A stretch of 64,000 bases of DNA. It comes from Prochlorococcus sp. AG-402-A21. Its GTDB lineage: Bacteria > Cyanobacteriota > Cyanobacteriia > PCC-6307 > Cyanobiaceae. How positions within the stretch are numbered: the first letter of the stretch is position 1; the number at the start of each line of letters is the position of its first letter. Positions 35,225-44,302 of the stretch are shown here, piece by piece. The notes under the pieces were generated by a model. That model did no database searches. It had not been told where the DNA came from and worked only from the letters and a program-made list of their open reading frames with translations. The translations under genes and the position numbers were made by a program. The stretch is taken from assembly GCA_003279655.1 (NCBI GenBank), contig QCHI01000004.1, forward strand, positions 1-64,000, given 5' to 3'.

Positions 35225-36976
35225 CTATTCAGTTAAAGAGAACCACACTACTTGATATGGATTAAGTCTACATTTATCAGTATTAAAATGAGCACCTGTA
35301 ATATTATCAAGTAAAAGTTTATTTGAACATGAATCAGATAAATCAAGTTCTTTTAATGGAGAAAAATTTAAATATGTATTAGACAAATTACAAAAAACAT
35401 AAACACTTTCTGAACCCACACCTCTTTGAATAATTACACAATTATCAATATTAGTAGATATACATTTCATTCTCGCCTCTGGATGAAAAGCCTGAAGTCT
35501 TGATCTAACTTTAACTATATGAGTAAGATATGAAATATTTTTACTAGCAGGAGAATCAAAGTTCTTAAGTACCTCAAGTAATGATGAAGCTTCGAATTTT
35601 TCTCGATTCAAATCTCGTCTTTGCCCTGTTTTTCTAAATGAATCAAGATCATTTGGAGAAGCTAATATAGATGGGAGATAAAAAGCTGGAACTCCTTTTA
35701 AAGATAAAGTGAAGACTTGACTGAGTAAAAAACGTTCAAATTGATAAAATGTAATATCAGGTCCATTGTGAGACATAGCACTCCACCAACTAATGTTTAA
35801 TTCATATGGTTGATCTTCCCCATTTGAGAGGCGACGATGACTAACTAATCCTCCTCGTTTTTCTGATTCGACCAAGAGATTATGGACCCGTTGTTCGTCC
35901 ATAATTCCTTCTAATGCTCTCAAACCAATACCATCATGAGAAGATGTAAAATTGAGCAGAGATGTATACTTTGGCAACTCATTCCAATTAGATAACCAAT
36001 TATTCAACAAATCTGTTTTACCTGTATAAATAGCTTCTAACAATAAAGGTGGTAAAGTAAAATTATAAGCAAGATTTGCTTCATTCCCTTCAATCAAATA
36101 AGAAAGATTTTCTTTCTCTGGTACATTAGTCTCGGTAATTAATACAGCCGAAGGTTTGATAATCTTCAAGCATTTATTTAAAAGCTTAACAATTAAGTGT
36201 ACTGGACCTAAATGTAAACAAGTCGTATGTGGTTCCTTCCAAATAAATGCAATTGCATCAAGTCGAATCCATTCGGCTCCATTTTTTACATATCTAACTA
36301 ATAACCTCAAAAACTCCAAAAATATTTGTGGATTCCTCCATTCAACGTCAATTTGATCTGGCCCAAATGTTGTCCAAACGTTCTTAATGCCTTGGTTAGT
36401 ATTGATATTAGTGAAAAGAGATGAACTTCTGGGTCTTATAACTTTATCCCAAACATGATTCTCAGAGGGAGCAACAATGTAAGACATACCAGGATCCTCT
36501 GATTTAATAAATTGATGAACCCATGGATGAGAAGAAGAGACATGGTTTAAAACAAGATCAGCCATTATTTTGTGCTTAATTGATAAATCCTTTAAATCAT
36601 TCCAATTTCCAAAGGCATCATCAATTTTTTCATGATTAGATACAGCGAATCCTCCATCACTTGTAGAAGGAAGAAATGGTAAAACATGTATGACTGAAGA
36701 AAGACCACTTAACCTATTTTTTACGAATTCAGTTAATGTTTTTAAAGTTGATTCATCTTTCCTATAAATTGAATCTGGGTAAGTAATCAAAACAACACTT
36801 GAAGAATCCCAAATTGACTCGATCTCTAATTCATCTGTGTCCTGCTTAACACGAAATGGATCTAGAATCTGCAACAATTGTGACCACACTGAATTGATTT
36901 CTTGTTCAGAGTGATCAGGATAAATTTCTCTGAGAGACAATCTCAGCTCATCTAATTCACTATCCAACTCAGACAC
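35225..36976 (-). CDS. GH13_18 sucrose-phosphorylase-like enzyme, probable glucosylglycerate phosphorylase
   Basis: A 583-residue alpha-amylase-family enzyme of subfamily GH13_18. The core residues are intact: MADLVLNHVSSSHPW, nucleophile Asp240 in WIRLDAIAF, acid/base Glu282 in ITETNVP and the transition-state Asp348 in FTSSHDGIG. Members of this subfamily phosphorolyse sucrose, glucosylglycerate or glucosylglycerol. Because gpgS, gpgP and glycerate kinase adjoin it, the likely reaction is glucosylglycerate + phosphate to glucose-1-phosphate + glycerate. Sucrose phosphorylase remains an alternative. Confidence 0.85.
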   Translation of the reverse strand: MSELDSELDELRLSLREIYPDHSEQEINSVWSQLLQILDPFRVKQDTDELEIESIWDSSSVVLITYPDSIYRKDESTLKTLTEFVKNRLSGLSSVIHVLPFLPSTSDGGFAVSNHEKIDDAFGNWNDLKDLSIKHKIMADLVLNHVSSSHPWVHQFIKSEDPGMSYIVAPSENHVWDKVIRPRSSSLFTNINTNQGIKNVWTTFGPDQIDVEWRNPQIFLEFLRLLVRYVKNGAEWIRLDAIAFIWKEPHTTCLHLGPVHLIVKLLNKCLKIIKPSAVLITETNVPEKENLSYLIEGNEANLAYNFTLPPLLLEAIYTGKTDLLNNWLSNWNELPKYTSLLNFTSSHDGIGLRALEGIMDEQRVHNLLVESEKRGGLVSHRRLSNGEDQPYELNISWWSAMSHNGPDITFYQFERFLLSQVFTLSLKGVPAFYLPSILASPNDLDSFRKTGQRRDLNREKFEASSLLEVLKNFDSPASKNISYLTHIVKVRSRLQAFHPEARMKCISTNIDNCVIIQRGVGSESVYVFCNLSNTYLNFSPLKELDLSDSCSNKLLLDNITGAHFNTDKCRLNPYQVVWFSLTE

Positions 36977-37047
36977 TCTTTAAAGAAAAACAATCGTCTC
37001 TACCTCATCGTAGCTCCCACCTTGAATCTGTAAAACTTTTTTCTTGA

Positions 37048-38235
37048 ATGGACTTTCAGCAAGGTTTAATCACAACTATTCATGAGTACGGACTAGCAAA
37101 AGATCCAGTATCTCAATTAAATAAAGACCTATTAAAACGGCCAACATCAATACTTATTCCATGCCTATTCGATGAGTTCAGTAGGCCAGCATTAAAACTT
37201 ATAAGAAGCACTTTAAAAGAATTAAAAAATTTAAATCAACTAGTCATAGCCTTATCTGCAAGGAATAGAGACGAAGTAGCCAAAGCAAAGGATTTCTTTA
37301 AAGAAATGCCATATCCAGTTCACGTCCAATGGACCAATAGTCCAACAGTTATTGAATTGCTTAAAGACCAAGAAAAGAATGGATTAGATCTATTGGGTGT
37401 TCCAGGGAAAGGATGGGCTGTATGGCAAGGAGTTGGTGTGGCAACAAAAAGCTCTGAAGTTGTAGCACTTTTTGATGCTGATATCAGAACATTCAACTCT
37501 AATTATCCAGCAAGAATGTTGGGCCCATTACTTGAGAAATCAAATGGAATTTCTTATGTAAAAGCGTTTTACAGTCGATTATCTCTTGAGACAAATGCAC
37601 TTCAAGGTAGAGCTACAAGATTATTTGTAGGTCCACTTCTATCAAGTTTGGAACAATTAATGGGGAATGCGCCATTCCTTCAATATTTACAATCTTTTAG
37701 ATATCCACTAGCTGGAGAATTTGCTTTTACTACAGACTTAGCAATGAATTTAAGAATCCCATGTGACTGGGGCTTAGAGATAGGGCTTCTATCAGAGGTT
37801 TATAAAAATGTAAGGATATCAAGAATCGCACAAGTCGATCTGGGTATTTTCGACCACAAGCACAAAGAAATAGGTTCAAAGCCTAATGAAGGCCTCCAAA
37901 AAATGTCTACAGAAATTCTCTCAAGTGTTTTAAGAGGATTAATGGAACACGAAGCAAGAACACTTACAAGTTCACAACTAGCAAACTTAGAGGTTTTATA
38001 CAGAAGAGCTGGAGAGGACAGAGTTAAACAATTTAGTTTAGATTCCTCAGTTAATGAATTACCTTACAGTAGACATAAAGAGGAACTAGCAGTTCATACT
38101 TTTGGAAAACTATTAAGACCGGCAATAAACAAATTCCTTGAATCACCCGTAAAGCAGCAATTACCATGCTGGGCAAGGGTTTTAGACTGTGAAAGTAAAT
38201 TACAAGATGATTTAGAAAAAGCTGGATGCATTTAA
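37048..38235 (+). CDS. gpgS: Glucosyl-3-phosphoglycerate synthase
   Basis: A 395-residue GT81-family glycosyltransferase. The metal-binding DXD-type motif is FDADIRTF with Asp143 and Asp145. GKGWAVWQGVGVATK (about residues 120-134) and NLRIPCDWGLEIGLLSEVY match GpgS. It transfers glucose from an NDP-glucose donor to 3-phosphoglycerate. The gene is divergent from the GH13 phosphorylase with 71 bases between the two starts, so synthesis and breakdown could share one regulatory region. Confidence 0.92.
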   Translation: MDFQQGLITTIHEYGLAKDPVSQLNKDLLKRPTSILIPCLFDEFSRPALKLIRSTLKELKNLNQLVIALSARNRDEVAKAKDFFKEMPYPVHVQWTNSPTVIELLKDQEKNGLDLLGVPGKGWAVWQGVGVATKSSEVVALFDADIRTFNSNYPARMLGPLLEKSNGISYVKAFYSRLSLETNALQGRATRLFVGPLLSSLEQLMGNAPFLQYLQSFRYPLAGEFAFTTDLAMNLRIPCDWGLEIGLLSEVYKNVRISRIAQVDLGIFDHKHKEIGSKPNEGLQKMSTEILSSVLRGLMEHEARTLTSSQLANLEVLYRRAGEDRVKQFSLDSSVNELPYSRHKEELAVHTFGKLLRPAINKFLESPVKQQLPCWARVLDCESKLQDDLEKAGCI

Positions 38236-38256
38236 AAACTTATAAGAAATAAATAC

Positions 38257-39030
38257 TCATAAAAAGGGTTTAATTAGTAATGAAATTCCAACAAGAAAAG
38301 AAACTAATTCAAAAATAACTTTAATAAATTTAGATCCTTTTATTATTGAAAAACAAGCTCCGAAATAACCACCTATAAGTGAACCTAAAATCAAAACAGG
38401 TAAATAGCTCCAAATAATATTCCCCTTCAATCCTAAAGAAAGTGCTCCAATACCATTCCAAAAAATTCCTACAAAAATCAAGGTATAAGCGACTGCGGAA
38501 GAAAAAGATAAATCAAATATTGTTATCATCCAAATCGTGACAAATAATCCAGTACCAGATGAAAGATAGCCATTAAGAAAACCAATAACAAAAAGACCGA
38601 TTGAACCAATTAAAATTCTAAACTTAGTAATTTTAATTTTTTGATTTGAACTGCCAAGTTTTTTTTGTTTTATTGAGTAAAAGCTAAGAAATAAAGTCAA
38701 ATAACCTAATAAAGAAGTAGAAAAATTATTAGGTAAAATTGATGATGTATAGGCACCTAATAAAACACCAGGTATGCCTGAGAACAATATTAAAAAAGCA
38801 TAATTTAATTGGAAGCTATTTTTTCTGAAATGTGGAACTGATGCGCCAAATCCTAGTGCAACACTAGCAACCTTATGAGTTGCCAATGCTTTTGAGAAAG
38901 GTAAGCCAAAAAACAAAAGGGCAGGAAGTTGTATTAAGCCTGCGCCACCTCCAGATAAAGCAGAAAGAAAATTAGATATTAGTGATACAAATCCCAAAAA
39001 TGTTTGAGAAATAATATAATTATCAGTCAT
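38257..39030 (-). CDS. TauE/SafE-family membrane transporter
   Basis: A 257-residue protein of the TauE/SafE (DUF81) family with about seven to eight membrane helices. Typical elements are GGGAGLIQLPALLFFGLPFSKALATHKVASVALGFGAS (about residues 26-63) and the repeated GYLSSGTGLFVTIWMI block (about 153-168). Members move sulfite, sulfoacetate or other organosulfur anions; the substrate is not predictable here. It is convergent with gpgS. Confidence 0.88.
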   Translation of the reverse strand: MTDNYIISQTFLGFVSLISNFLSALSGGGAGLIQLPALLFFGLPFSKALATHKVASVALGFGASVPHFRKNSFQLNYAFLILFSGIPGVLLGAYTSSILPNNFSTSLLGYLTLFLSFYSIKQKKLGSSNQKIKITKFRILIGSIGLFVIGFLNGYLSSGTGLFVTIWMITIFDLSFSSAVAYTLIFVGIFWNGIGALSLGLKGNIIWSYLPVLILGSLIGGYFGACFSIIKGSKFIKVIFELVSFLVGISLLIKPFL

Positions 39031-39092
39031 ATAAATCTCAATCAGATACTAAATGAAAAATTTTATAAAAAATTCATCTATTATCTATTCAT

Positions 39093-39308
39093 CTAAATAT
39101 TATTAATTATTTCTCTTCTAATTAGATCAATACAATTTGGATGTTCATGAATATATCTATTAAATTCCATTGCAAGTAATCTGGCTTCATATGCATCGCA
39201 CGCATAAAAGCAATTCTCAAGACGTTGATTATCACAGTTCCTATAGTGAACTGTATAAGGCCTTAAGCTTGTAAGTGGGATTTTAAATTGAGTTTGATTC
39301 ATTTTCAA
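39093..39308 (-). CDS. Small hypothetical protein (71 aa)
   Basis: A 71-residue soluble protein starting MKMNQTQFKIPLTSLRPYTV. It contains three cysteines (NCDNQ, NCFYACDAYEARLL, NCIDL) and a short helix YEARLLAMEFNRYIHEH. It resembles small Prochlorococcus proteins of unknown function; the cysteines are not spaced as a known metal site. Start could also be the second Met. Confidence 0.6.
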   Translation of the reverse strand: MKMNQTQFKIPLTSLRPYTVHYRNCDNQRLENCFYACDAYEARLLAMEFNRYIHEHPNCIDLIRREIINNI

Positions 39309-39453
39309 TTTATATTCCTATTTAAGTTATGCATCGATATGGATTTTTTTTCTACAGATGTCTTGTAACCAATATAAAAAAAATTATTTTGAACTGATTT
39401 TGAATTAGAATTCGATTTATATAAGATTAAATAAATTTGTAGAGATTATTCAC

Positions 39454-39648
39454 ATGACCAAATTATCTGAAATAGATCTAGGATCTGCCCTTTTATCAAC
39501 TTTTATCTTAATCGGATTCATAGCTACGGCTTTTGTCTTTGTAAGACTCATGATAATAGGAATTAACTATGTAAAGATTAACTATTTAAAAAAAGAAGGA
39601 GAAGACAAGGAAAAAAAGATAGATAATAGCGAAAACAAAGGTTTTTGA
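39454..39648 (+). CDS. Small single-pass membrane protein (64 aa)
   Basis: A 64-residue protein: short polar N-terminus, one strong hydrophobic helix (about residues 11-37, ALLSTFILIGFIATAFVFV onward) and a highly charged Lys/Glu tail ending SENKGF. Topology suggests N-out, C-in anchoring with a cytosolic charged tail. No family recognised. Confidence 0.6.
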   Translation: MTKLSEIDLGSALLSTFILIGFIATAFVFVRLMIIGINYVKINYLKKEGEDKEKKIDNSENKGF

Positions 39649-39773
39649 AGTAATTAAGAAAATGATATACCTGAGATATTCCATCCAATACATAAAGAAA
39701 TTATTAGTAGATGAATAGTTAATTCATTGATTCATAAAATATGTTAATTTAGTTAAATCTAAGTTTATTCATA

Positions 39774-40172
39774 ATGGAAGTAAATCCACTAATACCAATT
39801 GGGGCAAAGATAAAAGTAGACAAGTCAAGAATTGAAAATCTTCTGCCAAACAAATTATTAGATGAGTTGCCTCAAACAATAAATGGTGAGATTTTAGATT
39901 ATAAAATGACTGATGGGATGGGTATTGGATATGTATTAATGACTGAAAATAATCTAAAAATATGGATTTTCAACAACGAGTTAAATGAACAAACAAGACA
40001 AGAATATATGATAGAAGATACAAAAAAATACCAAAATCAAAGAAAGAATGACCTTATGATAGAAAAAAATAAAATTGATTATGAGATAAATGGTAACAGA
40101 AATATTAAAACATTAGTAAATCCTATAAATCTAATTAAATGGTTAATATTCACTCTAAAAGATATTTTCTAA
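39774..40172 (+). CDS. DUF2862 domain protein
   Basis: A 132-residue protein. The first about 75 residues match cyanobacterial DUF2862: IGAKIKVDKSRIENLLP, then GEILDYKMTDGMGIGYVLMTENNLKIWIFNNEL. The C-terminal part is charged and ends in a short hydrophobic segment (NLIKWLIFTLKDIF), perhaps a peripheral membrane helix. Function unknown. The convergent neighbour ends 5 bases away. Confidence 0.8.
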   Translation: MEVNPLIPIGAKIKVDKSRIENLLPNKLLDELPQTINGEILDYKMTDGMGIGYVLMTENNLKIWIFNNELNEQTRQEYMIEDTKKYQNQRKNDLMIEKNKIDYEINGNRNIKTLVNPINLIKWLIFTLKDIF

Positions 40173-40176
40173 ACTA

Positions 40177-40464
40177 CTAATCAACTTGCCGTTTCATTAT
40201 AAGAAATAACAATTTTCCTATTTTAATTGTTTCAGAAAGTTCCCATCTATCAAGTCCCTTTTTATTTAGAAATTTACTTAATTGAAGAGCAGGGTGCTCG
40301 GAATCATCATTTTCCTGATATTGTTCAGGAAACTGATCTTTAAGGAAATCTGGACTAAGTGAACCTTTAAGTTTTTCGCTTGCAGCTTCTGGATTGCTAG
40401 ATTCTTCATTAGTACTTGATGAGTCTTCTACATTGAGATGGACCACATGATATTCCCACTTCAT
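40177..40464 (-). CDS. Small hypothetical protein (95 aa)
   Basis: A 95-residue protein. It opens with MKWEYHVVHLNVEDSSS and closes with LNKKGLDRWELSETIKIGKLLFLIMKRQ, a pattern like DUF4177-type small proteins (WEY...GW.L..... IFKR), with an acidic Ser/Glu linker of about 50 residues inserted between the two halves. It would fold as a small alpha/beta unit. Function unknown. Confidence 0.65.
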   Translation of the reverse strand: MKWEYHVVHLNVEDSSSTNEESSNPEAASEKLKGSLSPDFLKDQFPEQYQENDDSEHPALQLSKFLNKKGLDRWELSETIKIGKLLFLIMKRQVD

Positions 40465-40599
40465 ATATATAGTTTAAGATAATATTTATTATACATAATT
40501 CGACTATCTTGATTATGATATATTCAGATTTCAAAAAAGTTAGAATTTAATAATTCAATCAAAAAAATATTAATATGGTAGAAGCGAATAAAAATCATC

Positions 40600-40761
40600 A
40601 TGGAAAGATTTGACCCAGCAATAAATTATGGCCCAAATGATGCAGGGATATCAGCAATAACAATAATTTTAGGAATTATTGGTCTTATTGCTATTTCATG
40701 GCTATTTGGAAAAATATATGATTTGGTAGTTAATTTTTTCGAGAATATCAAAAAAAAATGA
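40600..40761 (+). CDS. Tiny membrane peptide (53 aa)
   Basis: A 53-codon frame starting at the ATG at 40600 (MERFDPAINYGPNDAG) with a polar lead, one hydrophobic helix (ISAITIILGIIGLIAISWLFG, residues 17-37) and a short amphipathic tail ending NIKKK. The orderly polar-helix-basic layout argues for a real gene. Unknown function. Confidence 0.55.
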   Translation: MERFDPAINYGPNDAGISAITIILGIIGLIAISWLFGKIYDLVVNFFENIKKK

Positions 40762-40927
40762 TTAATTAATATATATATTAAAGACATTTAAACCTATAAA
40801 ATAATAATATTTGATCCAATTTTTTATCTATTTAACCAATAATTTAAATAGATGTGAATTATTGCGAACTTAAATAAAAAAACTATATTAGATGTAGTAT
40901 TTTATAATTATCTTTTAATCGTTACTT

Positions 40928-41047
40928 ATGTTAGCTTCATTGATGGTTCATGACTGGGCTACGCCATTAAATTTATCAGCTCCAATAGCTGGAATAATTA
41001 CTATAGGTGGCTTTATGGGATACTACAGTTTATCTAGGAAGTTTTAA
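40928..41047 (+). CDS. Tiny membrane peptide (39 aa)
   Basis: A 39-codon frame from the ATG at 40928 to the TAA at 41047. It begins MLASLMVHDWATPLNLSAPI, then a glycine-containing hydrophobic segment AGIITIGGFMGYYSL and ends SRKF. A single-pass peptide on length and composition; not a recognised photosystem subunit. Precedes the phosphoribosyltransferase-like gene by 44 bases. Confidence 0.5.
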   Translation: MLASLMVHDWATPLNLSAPIAGIITIGGFMGYYSLSRKF

Positions 41048-41091
41048 AAGTTATAACTTAAGAGGAATGAATACATATCAACCATTTATAA

Positions 41092-41478
41092 GTGAATAAG
41101 TTAAGCTGGATACAATTTGATAAATGCGTATATTCAATATATAAGCAATGCAAAAATAAAAAGTTTGAAGGAGTTTATGGATTCCCTAGGGGAGGTTTAT
41201 GTCTTGCAGTTGCATTAAGTCATTCACTTGAACTGCCTTTATTAGATGAGGCTAAAAATAATTCACTCATAGTTGATGATATCTATGATACTGGGTATAC
41301 GCTTGAGAAAATAAAATACTTAAAAGGTTCAGAAACTCATGTATGGGTTAGCAAAAAAAAACCGACTTGGTGGAACTCCTATAAATGTATAAAAGATAAT
41401 GAATGGATTGTTTTCCCTTGGGAGAGTATTAATGCAGCAAATAAAGATAGAGATTTATATTATAAATCTAGAAGATAA
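41092..41478 (+). CDS. Phosphoribosyltransferase-like protein
   Basis: A 128-residue type I phosphoribosyltransferase-like fold. The PRPP-binding signature is NSLIVDDIYDTGYTLEKIK (about residues 61-79; two acidic residues followed by DTG-T) and the upstream GVYGFPRGGLCLAVALSHSL is the usual pyrophosphate loop region. It is shorter than true purine or pyrimidine PRTases (about 170-200), so it may be a minimal or regulatory member; the substrate base is unknown. Start is a GTG at 41092. Confidence 0.75.
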   Translation: MNKLSWIQFDKCVYSIYKQCKNKKFEGVYGFPRGGLCLAVALSHSLELPLLDEAKNNSLIVDDIYDTGYTLEKIKYLKGSETHVWVSKKKPTWWNSYKCIKDNEWIVFPWESINAANKDRDLYYKSRR

Positions 41479-41485
41479 GAAAGTT

Positions 41486-41992
41486 TTACCACATTAAATC
41501 ATTCAATTTATCTACTCTAAGTGTCGAATTAATTGGTCTAAAACTCAATAATCCATCTAATTTAGTAGCAAATTCATAAGTCTCACCTTTTAATCCTATA
41601 TTAATATAATTATTACTTGTTTTTATTTTTTTTCGTAAGTTTAATAAACCAATATATTTTTTCCATAGAATTTCATTATTATAATTATATGCCCATAGAT
41701 CATATATATCCTCAATTATATCAATTGGAATCTCGGAAGAATAACCAATATTGTAATTATCTAATTTATATTTATCATATATCGAATTTAAACAAAGAAT
41801 ATCTAATGTTGTGTTAATTGCGTCTTTAACTTCAATTGCTCCTTCAAGACCAAACAACTCCTTTCTATAACACTCAAGTAGTTTTGTACCAAGAGAATTG
41901 TAAATATCATCATCCTCAGTAAAGTTTACGAGCCAAAAGCCTTTACCTTCACTCACACCTGATGCTAAATATAGATTAACGGATTTAGTCAT
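41486..41992 (-). CDS. Hypothetical protein (168 aa)
   Basis: A soluble protein starting at the ATG at 41992 (MTKSVNLYLASGVSEGKGFW). An upstream start would add nine residues. It is rich in Asn, Tyr and Ile, with acidic patches (NFTEDDDIYNSLG, IDIIEDIYDLWAYNYNNE). No cysteine motif or membrane helix. I do not recognise the family. Strong AT bias of codons (many ata, tta, aat) marks it as part of the AT-rich accessory stretch. Confidence 0.6.
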   Translation of the reverse strand: MTKSVNLYLASGVSEGKGFWLVNFTEDDDIYNSLGTKLLECYRKELFGLEGAIEVKDAINTTLDILCLNSIYDKYKLDNYNIGYSSEIPIDIIEDIYDLWAYNYNNEILWKKYIGLLNLRKKIKTSNNYINIGLKGETYEFATKLDGLLSFRPINSTLRVDKLNDLMW

Positions 41993-42140
41993 TATAAAAA
42001 GTCTATAGAAGCTTTGCAATAAATAGAACTTAAAAAAACTAATTTAATAAAAAAATATCTATCTATAAAATAATAAACTTTATGTACATAAATTGAAAAA
42101 AATAAATTTATTGTAAAAATAAAAACAACTTCACAGATAC

Positions 42141-43454
42141 ATGGAAAAAGTAGTCTCACTTAAATCCCTTGGTTATAGAAAAAGTCTTGGCCCTGGAATC
42201 CTTTTAGCAGCAGCATGTATAGGAGGATCTCACCTGATGTCATCTACTACAGCAGGAGCAAAATTTGGATTTTCGCTTATTGGCCTTATCTTATTAACAA
42301 ACCTAGTTAAATATCCATTTTTACTTGTCGGAACAAGATTTACAGCTGTTACAGGACTATCACTTTTAGAGGGATTTCAAAAACGTAATAAATTTTATTT
42401 ACCTATATATTTAATTGTTGGATTAATTACTGGAACCTTAACTATTTCTGCCGTTAGTTTTGTTACAGGTCTCCTTTTAAAAAATATAGTAATATTTTCA
42501 TCCTTCCCTCCTCTAGATTTAGCTATAGGGATATTAATAGTCTGTTCATTAATATTATTTATAGGCCAATATAAAGCCCTTGATAGGATATCTAAAATTC
42601 TTGTGTTTTTGCTTACAGTATTAACATTTTTTGCTGTTATATCTTTACTTATTAAAGGCCCTGCTGGAGATATCAATATTTCATTTTTGAATAGCAGTCC
42701 ATCTCCCTGGACTCTCTCAAACCTTGGTTTTCTAATTCCTCTTATGGGTTGGATGCCTGGTCCAGTAGAGCTGTGTATATGGCCATCGCTATGGATGTTT
42801 TCAAGAGCCAAAGAGACGGATCACACCGCTACGTTAAAAGAAGCCGAATTCGATTTCAATCTTGGATATTTCATCACTGTTTTAACTGCAGTTTTCTTTC
42901 TAATTCTTGGTGCATACACAATGTATGGCACTGGCGATGAAATGCTTACAGGTTCAGGAGTTAGTTTTGCTCAGAATTTAATTCGCTTGTATACAGAATC
43001 CATTGGTGGGTGGGCAAAGTGGATCATTGTACCTGCAGCTTTTGCTGCAATGTTTAGCACCACGCTTACATGTCTAGATGCATATCCGAGGAGCATCTCG
43101 TCAGCTCATGGTTTGATAACTCGCTCAGACAAGGGAAATAGTTCTACTTTGAGTGAAAAAAAACGTCTCAAAAAATGGATCATTTTCCATGTTTTTGCAT
43201 CACTTTGTGCACTTCTTATTGCCAAATCTGGAGGAATTGGAGTTAAAGACTATGTCTTCGGCGCTATGACCGGTAGTTTCCTGACAGCTCCTTTATTTGC
43301 CTGGATGGCTATGGATACTATGAATAGCTCATTAGTAAAAAGTCAATTTCGTTATGGAATTCTTCTAAAAACAGTTTGCTGGTTTGGGATTTCATTCCTC
43401 TCAATCTTTAGTTTATTATTCATATTCAATTCATTCTTTGGTATTGGACAATAA
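42141..43454 (+). CDS. Divergent Nramp-like transporter
   Basis: A 437-residue, about 11-helix membrane protein of the Nramp/LeuT-fold superfamily. Helix 1 reads LGPGILLAAACIGGSHLMSSTTAGAKFGF (about residues 16-44) and helix 6 FLIPLMGWMPGPVELCIW (about 195-212). The metal-binding motifs of classic Nramp (DPGN in helix 1, MPH in helix 6) are replaced by CIGGSH and MPGPVE, so transport of Mn or Fe cannot be assumed. It stands alone, convergent with the ABC-2 genes. Confidence 0.8.
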   Translation: MEKVVSLKSLGYRKSLGPGILLAAACIGGSHLMSSTTAGAKFGFSLIGLILLTNLVKYPFLLVGTRFTAVTGLSLLEGFQKRNKFYLPIYLIVGLITGTLTISAVSFVTGLLLKNIVIFSSFPPLDLAIGILIVCSLILFIGQYKALDRISKILVFLLTVLTFFAVISLLIKGPAGDINISFLNSSPSPWTLSNLGFLIPLMGWMPGPVELCIWPSLWMFSRAKETDHTATLKEAEFDFNLGYFITVLTAVFFLILGAYTMYGTGDEMLTGSGVSFAQNLIRLYTESIGGWAKWIIVPAAFAAMFSTTLTCLDAYPRSISSAHGLITRSDKGNSSTLSEKKRLKKWIIFHVFASLCALLIAKSGGIGVKDYVFGAMTGSFLTAPLFAWMAMDTMNSSLVKSQFRYGILLKTVCWFGISFLSIFSLLFIFNSFFGIGQ

Positions 43455-43512
43455 GCTCATAATTTATAAATATCGAAAAAATAAAAAATAGTTAATGAGA
43501 TTAATTAAATGA

Positions 43513-44301
43513 TTAACTTGAGGCAGAAGTATAATGTTTAAGAGCAAATTTCCAGAAGAGTCTGCTAAAAATAAAAAATAAACTACTTAATATTAGGCCA
43601 AAGAATAAAATATTAAATTTAAGTTCCCCAAGAATTGCCTCAGCAGGAAAAGTGGTTAAAAAAGCTACTGGTAAAACCAAAGTAAATATGAATCTCAAAA
43701 TAACAGGATAAGCTGAAATAGGGTATCTACCTGCAGCTAACAACGCCCTAAGAACTTCTGTAGCATTCCATGTCTTAACAAACCATATACTTGAAGCTGC
43801 AATTAGGAACCAAACAGAATAAAGAATAATAAAACCAATCAATAAGGAAATAATGAATACAAATAATGAGTAACTTGAAAAAGTTGAACCTGATTGGATA
43901 GCCGCCCAAAAAACAATTGAAAGTCCTAAAATAATTTCAGGTAAACCTGCAAAAGAAAACTTTTTAACTGATAGCCAAAATTGACTATCAATTGGTTTTA
44001 ATAAAACATAATCGAGAGTACCCTCTCTAACGTAATTAACGATTTCGGTTAAATTTGGTCGTAAAAGAGCATTCGTTAAACCATCAAGAAATGTATAAAC
44101 ACCCTGAATAACTAAGGCTGATTCCCAAGTCCAATCTCCCAATTGCCTTCCTCCAGTAAAAAAAAGGGATAATATAAATACACTTCCCAAAAGAGTTCCC
44201 AACATAGCTAGCAACTCAATCAAAAAATTTAATTGATATTCAAGTTGAGAAGCAAATGCTGTAGACCAAAATAATCTAATAGTTTTAAAGTAACGCTGCA
44301 T
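43513..44301 (-). CDS. ABC-2 type exporter, permease 2
   Basis: A 262-residue six-helix permease of the ABC-2 class (COG3694-like). It has an amphipathic start (MQRYFKTIRLFWSTAFASQLEYQLNF), the loop YVREGTLDYVLLKPIDSQFWLS (about residues 90-111) typical of this type and hydrophobic helices to the end. It pairs with the permease at 44303-45100 and the ATPase at 45097-46095. Substrate unknown; related three-gene sets are annotated as multidrug or lipid-linked exporters. Confidence 0.88.
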   Translation of the reverse strand: MQRYFKTIRLFWSTAFASQLEYQLNFLIELLAMLGTLLGSVFILSLFFTGGRQLGDWTWESALVIQGVYTFLDGLTNALLRPNLTEIVNYVREGTLDYVLLKPIDSQFWLSVKKFSFAGLPEIILGLSIVFWAAIQSGSTFSSYSLFVFIISLLIGFIILYSVWFLIAASSIWFVKTWNATEVLRALLAAGRYPISAYPVILRFIFTLVLPVAFLTTFPAEAILGELKFNILFFGLILSSLFFIFSRLFWKFALKHYTSASS

Positions 44302-44302
44302 A

